Source: Sphingobium indicum B90A
Lineage (GTDB): Bacteria; Pseudomonadota; Alphaproteobacteria; Sphingomonadales; Sphingomonadaceae
Direction of reading: 5' to 3'
Length of the DNA stretch: 64,000 bases
Assembly (NCBI RefSeq): GCF_000264945.2
Contig: NZ_CP013070.1
Location: 3,162,001-3,226,000, forward strand
Below, in pieces: positions 61,411 to 64,000 of the stretch. Positions within the stretch are counted from its first letter, which is position 1, and each line of letters opens with the position of its first letter. A program made the position numbers and the translations under genes. The notes beneath the pieces are model-generated. The model worked only from the letters and a program-made list of their open reading frames with translations. It was not told where the DNA came from and searched no databases.

Positions 61411-61485
61411 GCGATGTCCAATGATGCGCCGCCCCTGTCACGGCAAGGATGGCTATGATGTATACTTCTTGTCCCCAGCGCAACA

Positions 61486-61510
61486 TGCTCCCGCGAAGGC
61501 AGGAACACGG
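61486..61510. repeat. REP-like palindrome (GCGAAGGC family), degenerate
   Basis: TGCTCCCGCGAAGGCAGGAA is a damaged member of the family found at 30688, 36697, 44384 and 53150. Confidence 0.4.
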
Positions 61511-61526
61511 CCATGAGCCATCCCCG

Positions 61527-61690
61527 TTCCTCCCTACGCGCAGCGCGGGGAGGGTCGAAGAGAGGCACGTGACTCTCTTCGACGTCGGCGCAGCCGATGG
61601 TGGAGAGGAAATTCGGAGGTCGTGCCCCATTCCCCTCCACCACCGCTTTCAGCGGCGGTCCCCCTCCCCATCTCTCGATGGGGAGGAAAG
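61527..61690. repeat. Composite palindromic repeat, second copy, with extra hairpin
   Basis: Repeats the element at 50072-50207 but contains an added hairpin, GTCGAAGAGAG and CTCTCTTCGAC around GCACGTGA, near its left end. The 340-bp gap 61411-61750 holds only this, a degenerate REP unit and the MITE remnant. No gene was seen. Confidence 0.65.
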
Positions 61691-61754
61691 GAGAGGTCCG
61701 CTAAACACCCCAATCACCCATTCCGACGAGTCTTAAATTGTCCGCTCTACCTAG
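61691..61754. repeat. Right-end remnant of MITE family 1
   Basis: GTCCGCTAAACACCCCAATC, then TTCCGACGAGTCTTAAATTG and TCCGCTCTACCTAG align to the right ends of the copies at 4703-4928 and 9775-10007 with several changes. The left end was not found. Confidence 0.5.
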
Positions 61755-62293
61755 CCGATCTTCGGCAAACCGCCGCTATTGGCCAGCCCCTGCGCCAGCG
61801 ATTCCAGCACGGCCCGCAATTCCGGGTCGCCGATGTCGCGCAGCGAATCGCCCAGTTCGACCGGAATGGGCTTGAGGTTGCCGGGCGGGGGGCGGCGTTC
61901 CGGTTCCCTGGCCTGGACCATCCCCTGCTTCATCGCCACCCGGGCGACGGCGGCATAGCCGAAAAAGCGGTTCACCCGCTCGACAATGTCGGGCAGCACA
62001 TGCTGGATCATGGGCGCATGGCCGCTCATCACGGTGAGCTGCAAGGTGCCGCCCGCCTTCTTGCCCACCGGGAAGCGGATCGATTCGGGTTCGCTGATCG
62101 CCGCATAATGCGGGCCGACGATCTCCGCCCAGCGGGTGACGATGCTGGACTGGACGAAGCCGAACTTGCGGAAGGCGGCGGCGCCGATGGCGGGCATCAG
62201 GTCCGCGATCCGCCGCGGCGCGCCGATGCGCGGGCGTTCCTCCGCCTTTGCCCTGCGGCTTTTCGATTTGGGTTGCGGGGGGCGTTCCGTCAT
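61751..62293 (-). CDS. dciA: DciA family (DUF721) protein
   Basis: 180 residues. The DUF721 core (FVQSSIVTRWAEIVGPHYAA, then PESIRFPVGKKAGGTLQLTV and a basic N-terminus) corresponds to DciA, the loader of the replicative helicase DnaB in most bacteria. The start MTERPPQPK at 62293 is chosen because an upstream in-frame ATG (62353) would overlap mutY. It diverges from mutY by 26 bp, a pairing common in alphaproteobacteria. Confidence 0.82.
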   Translation of the reverse strand: MTERPPQPKSKSRRAKAEERPRIGAPRRIADLMPAIGAAAFRKFGFVQSSIVTRWAEIVGPHYAAISEPESIRFPVGKKAGGTLQLTVMSGHAPMIQHVLPDIVERVNRFFGYAAVARVAMKQGMVQAREPERRPPPGNLKPIPVELGDSLRDIGDPELRAVLESLAQGLANSGGLPKIG

Positions 62294-62319
62294 GCCTCGC
62301 TTAATGGCATAGGGGCGGC

Positions 62320-63390
62320 ATGCGCGTCGAGGGACCATCCGATAAAATAGCATCCGACCTGCTCGCCCATTATGACGTCCATGCGCGCAGCCTGCCCTGG
62401 CGCGCGCCGCCGGGGGCCAATGCGGCCGATCCCTATCGGGTCTGGCTGTCGGAGGTGATGCTCCAGCAGACGACGGTGGCGGCGGTCGGCCCTTATTTCG
62501 CGACGTTCACGCGGCGCTGGCCCGACGTGGCGGCGTTGGCGGCGGAGGAGGATGCGGAGGTCATGGCCGCCTGGGCGGGGCTGGGCTATTATGCCCGCGC
62601 CCGCAACCTGCTGGCCTGCGCGCGGGCGGTGGCGGGCCAGCATGGCGGCGCGTTTCCCGATACGGAGGAGGGCCTGCGCGCCCTGCCGGGCGTCGGCGCC
62701 TATACGGCGGCGGCGGTGGCGGCGATCGCCTTCGGGCGGCGGGCTGTGGTGGTCGACGCCAATGTCGAGCGGGTGGTGGCGCGGCTTTTCGCCATATCGA
62801 CGCCCCTGCCCGCTGCGCGGCCGGAGATTCGGGCGGCGACCGATGCGATCACGCCCGATCTGCGCGCCGGGGACTTCGCCCAGGCGATGATGGACCTGGG
62901 CGCCACCATCTGCACGGCGCGCAATCCGGCCTGCGGCATTTGCCCGCTGCGGCCGCATTGCGCGGCTTTCCGCACCGCCGATCCCGCCGCCTTCCCCGTC
63001 AAGGCGGCGAAGAAGGCCAAGCCGCGCCGGCTGGGCCATGGCTGGTGGATAGAGCGGCAGGACGGCCATGTCTGGCTGGTGCGGCGGCCCGGCAGGGGGA
63101 TGCTGGGCGGCATGCGGGCGCTGCCTTCCTCCGAATGGAACGACGCGCCCGACGCGACGCCGCCCCTGCCCGCCCCCTGGCGGCAGGTCGCGGAGCCGGT
63201 CGCCCATGTTTTTACCCATTTCTCCCTCGCATTGACGGTGCATCATGCCCATGTGGGGCAGGATGCGACACCGCCCGGCGAGGGTGAATGGTGGCCGGTG
63301 GCGGAAATCGGAAGGGCGGGCCTGCCGACGCTGTTCGCCCGCGCGGCCGAAGCGGCGATGAAGGAGAGAAGGAAGGATGCACGGTTCTAA
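62320..63390 (+). CDS. mutY: A/G-specific adenine DNA glycosylase
   Basis: 356 residues. Removes A mispaired with 8-oxoguanine. Catalytic Glu in SEVMLQQT (about 44), helix-hairpin-helix ALPGVGAYTAAAVAAIAF with Asp in VVVDANVERV, the 4Fe-4S cluster C-X6-C-X2-C-X5-C beginning at Cys198, and a C-terminal Nudix-like domain. Its end overlaps the nudC start by 14 bp. Confidence 0.95.
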   Translation: MRVEGPSDKIASDLLAHYDVHARSLPWRAPPGANAADPYRVWLSEVMLQQTTVAAVGPYFATFTRRWPDVAALAAEEDAEVMAAWAGLGYYARARNLLACARAVAGQHGGAFPDTEEGLRALPGVGAYTAAAVAAIAFGRRAVVVDANVERVVARLFAISTPLPAARPEIRAATDAITPDLRAGDFAQAMMDLGATICTARNPACGICPLRPHCAAFRTADPAAFPVKAAKKAKPRRLGHGWWIERQDGHVWLVRRPGRGMLGGMRALPSSEWNDAPDATPPLPAPWRQVAEPVAHVFTHFSLALTVHHAHVGQDATPPGEGEWWPVAEIGRAGLPTLFARAAEAAMKERRKDARF

Positions 63391-64000
63391 AACCCCCGAT
63401 TCGCGGCTTGTCGCCTTTGGCGGCGGACGGCTGGACCGGGTCGATCATGTCCGCAGCAATCCCCTGCTGCTGGCCGAAGCCTTCGCGTCCCCGCTGGCGC
63501 GCCGCATCGTGCTGGAGGGGTTGGAGCCGGTGGTCGAGGGCGGCCATCTGGTCATGGAACCGCTGCCCGGCGACGCCTGGATCGAGCATCATGCCCTGCT
63601 CGGCGTGGATGAGGATCAGCGGCCGATCTTCGCGGAATTGCTGGCGGAAGCGCCGGACAGCTTCTTCGCCACGCCGCGCAGCCGCGCCCTGGCCAGCGAG
63701 GTGCCGGGGCATGAGGTCGCGCTCTACGGAACGGCGCGCAGCCTGCTGGCCTGGCATGCGCGGCATCGATTCTGTTCCATGTGCGGTCAGCGCACGGCGC
63801 CTTCCAAGGCGGGCTGGTCGCGGAAATGCGGGTCTTGCGAGGCAGAGCATTTCCCCCGCGTCGATCCGGTGGTGATCATGCTGGCCGAACATCGCGGGCG
63901 CGTGCTGCTCGGCCGGCAGCATAGCTGGCCGGCGGGGCGCTATTCGGCGCTGGCCGGCTTCGTCGAGCCGGGCGAGACGCTGGAGGAAGCGGTGGTCCGG
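63377..64000 (+). CDS. nudC: NAD(+) diphosphatase (NADH pyrophosphatase), partial at right edge
   Basis: First 208 residues. Cleaves NAD(H) and can remove NAD caps from RNA. A N-terminal domain, a four-Cys zinc site (CSMCGQRT and CGSC, from about residue 133), ALAGFVEPGETLEEAVVR beginning the Nudix box. The rest, including the SQPWPFPxS motif, is beyond the edge. The ATG follows AAGGAG and GGAAGG and lies inside the mutY end. Confidence 0.92.
   Translation, partial: MHGSKTPDSRLVAFGGGRLDRVDHVRSNPLLLAEAFASPLARRIVLEGLEPVVEGGHLVMEPLPGDAWIEHHALLGVDEDQRPIFAELLAEAPDSFFATPRSRALASEVPGHEVALYGTARSLLAWHARHRFCSMCGQRTAPSKAGWSRKCGSCEAEHFPRVDPVVIMLAEHRGRVLLGRQHSWPAGRYSALAGFVEPGETLEEAVVR

Overview
The window is high-GC alphaproteobacterial chromosome, most likely from a sphingomonad (Sphingobium, Novosphingobium or Sphingomonas type). 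This rests on three large TonB-dependent receptors in the first 21 kb, abundant short palindromic repeats (families built on CTTCGACAAGCTCAGGGC, GCTCCTGCGAAGGCAGGAGC and CCGGACTTGATCCGGGG), the cobS/cobT, metX/metW, mutY/dciA/dsbA/smc and ftsE/ftsX neighbourhoods, and very dense, often overlapping gene packing. The genus is inference. No rRNA, tRNA, CRISPR array, intact IS transposase or prophage gene was seen.

Left part (1-24 kb) is accessory and catabolic. A minus-strand set (TonB receptor, short-chain dehydrogenase, thiolase running off the left edge) looks like uptake and beta-oxidation of a hydrophobic substrate. Upstream of it, 4.0-5.0 kb holds a frameshifted enoyl-CoA hydratase start, other decayed coding pieces, two related palindromes and two back-to-back MITE-like elements. 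Next is a cyanophycin operon, cphA-iaaA-cphB, with overlapping genes covering synthesis and both steps of degradation. From 10 to 24 kb, genes suggest scavenging of organic sulfur or related small organics: an exported formylglycine-generating enzyme overlapping an exported sulfatase, two TonB receptors, a NtaA/SnaA/DszA-type flavin monooxygenase, an SsuA-like lipoprotein, a class II aldolase, a DszC/SfnB-like flavoprotein and an SDR. A 1242-residue autotransporter with an internally duplicated passenger follows.

Right part (28-64 kb) is mostly conserved housekeeping: metX-metW; a 2-hydroxyacid dehydrogenase; hisC-tyrA; plsC; ftsE-ftsX-ydcF; a zinc-ribbon DUF3426 membrane protein; GST-pirin; bolA; a J-domain protein; cobS-osmC-phosphatase-cobT, nearly fused by overlaps; a Gre-like factor; dps; a GDT1-like membrane protein; rpmG; ruvA-(dead GIY-YIG gene)-ruvB; an orphan ClpP-fold protein; DUF1345 and ICMT-like membrane proteins; gshA; rsmE; ubiA-PLD; smc; two dsbA paralogues; dciA (DUF721); mutY; and nudC cut by the right edge.

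The most unusual non-coding content is the repeats. One 260-bp element at 43.6 kb has long terminal inverted repeats, two nested hairpins and an insertion point inside the cobT stop codon. A copy reduced to its two ends sits at 4.93 kb, directly against the end of another MITE-like family. That second family has a perfect 21-bp terminal inverted repeat at 9.8-10.0 kb and carries a different inner dyad in each copy.
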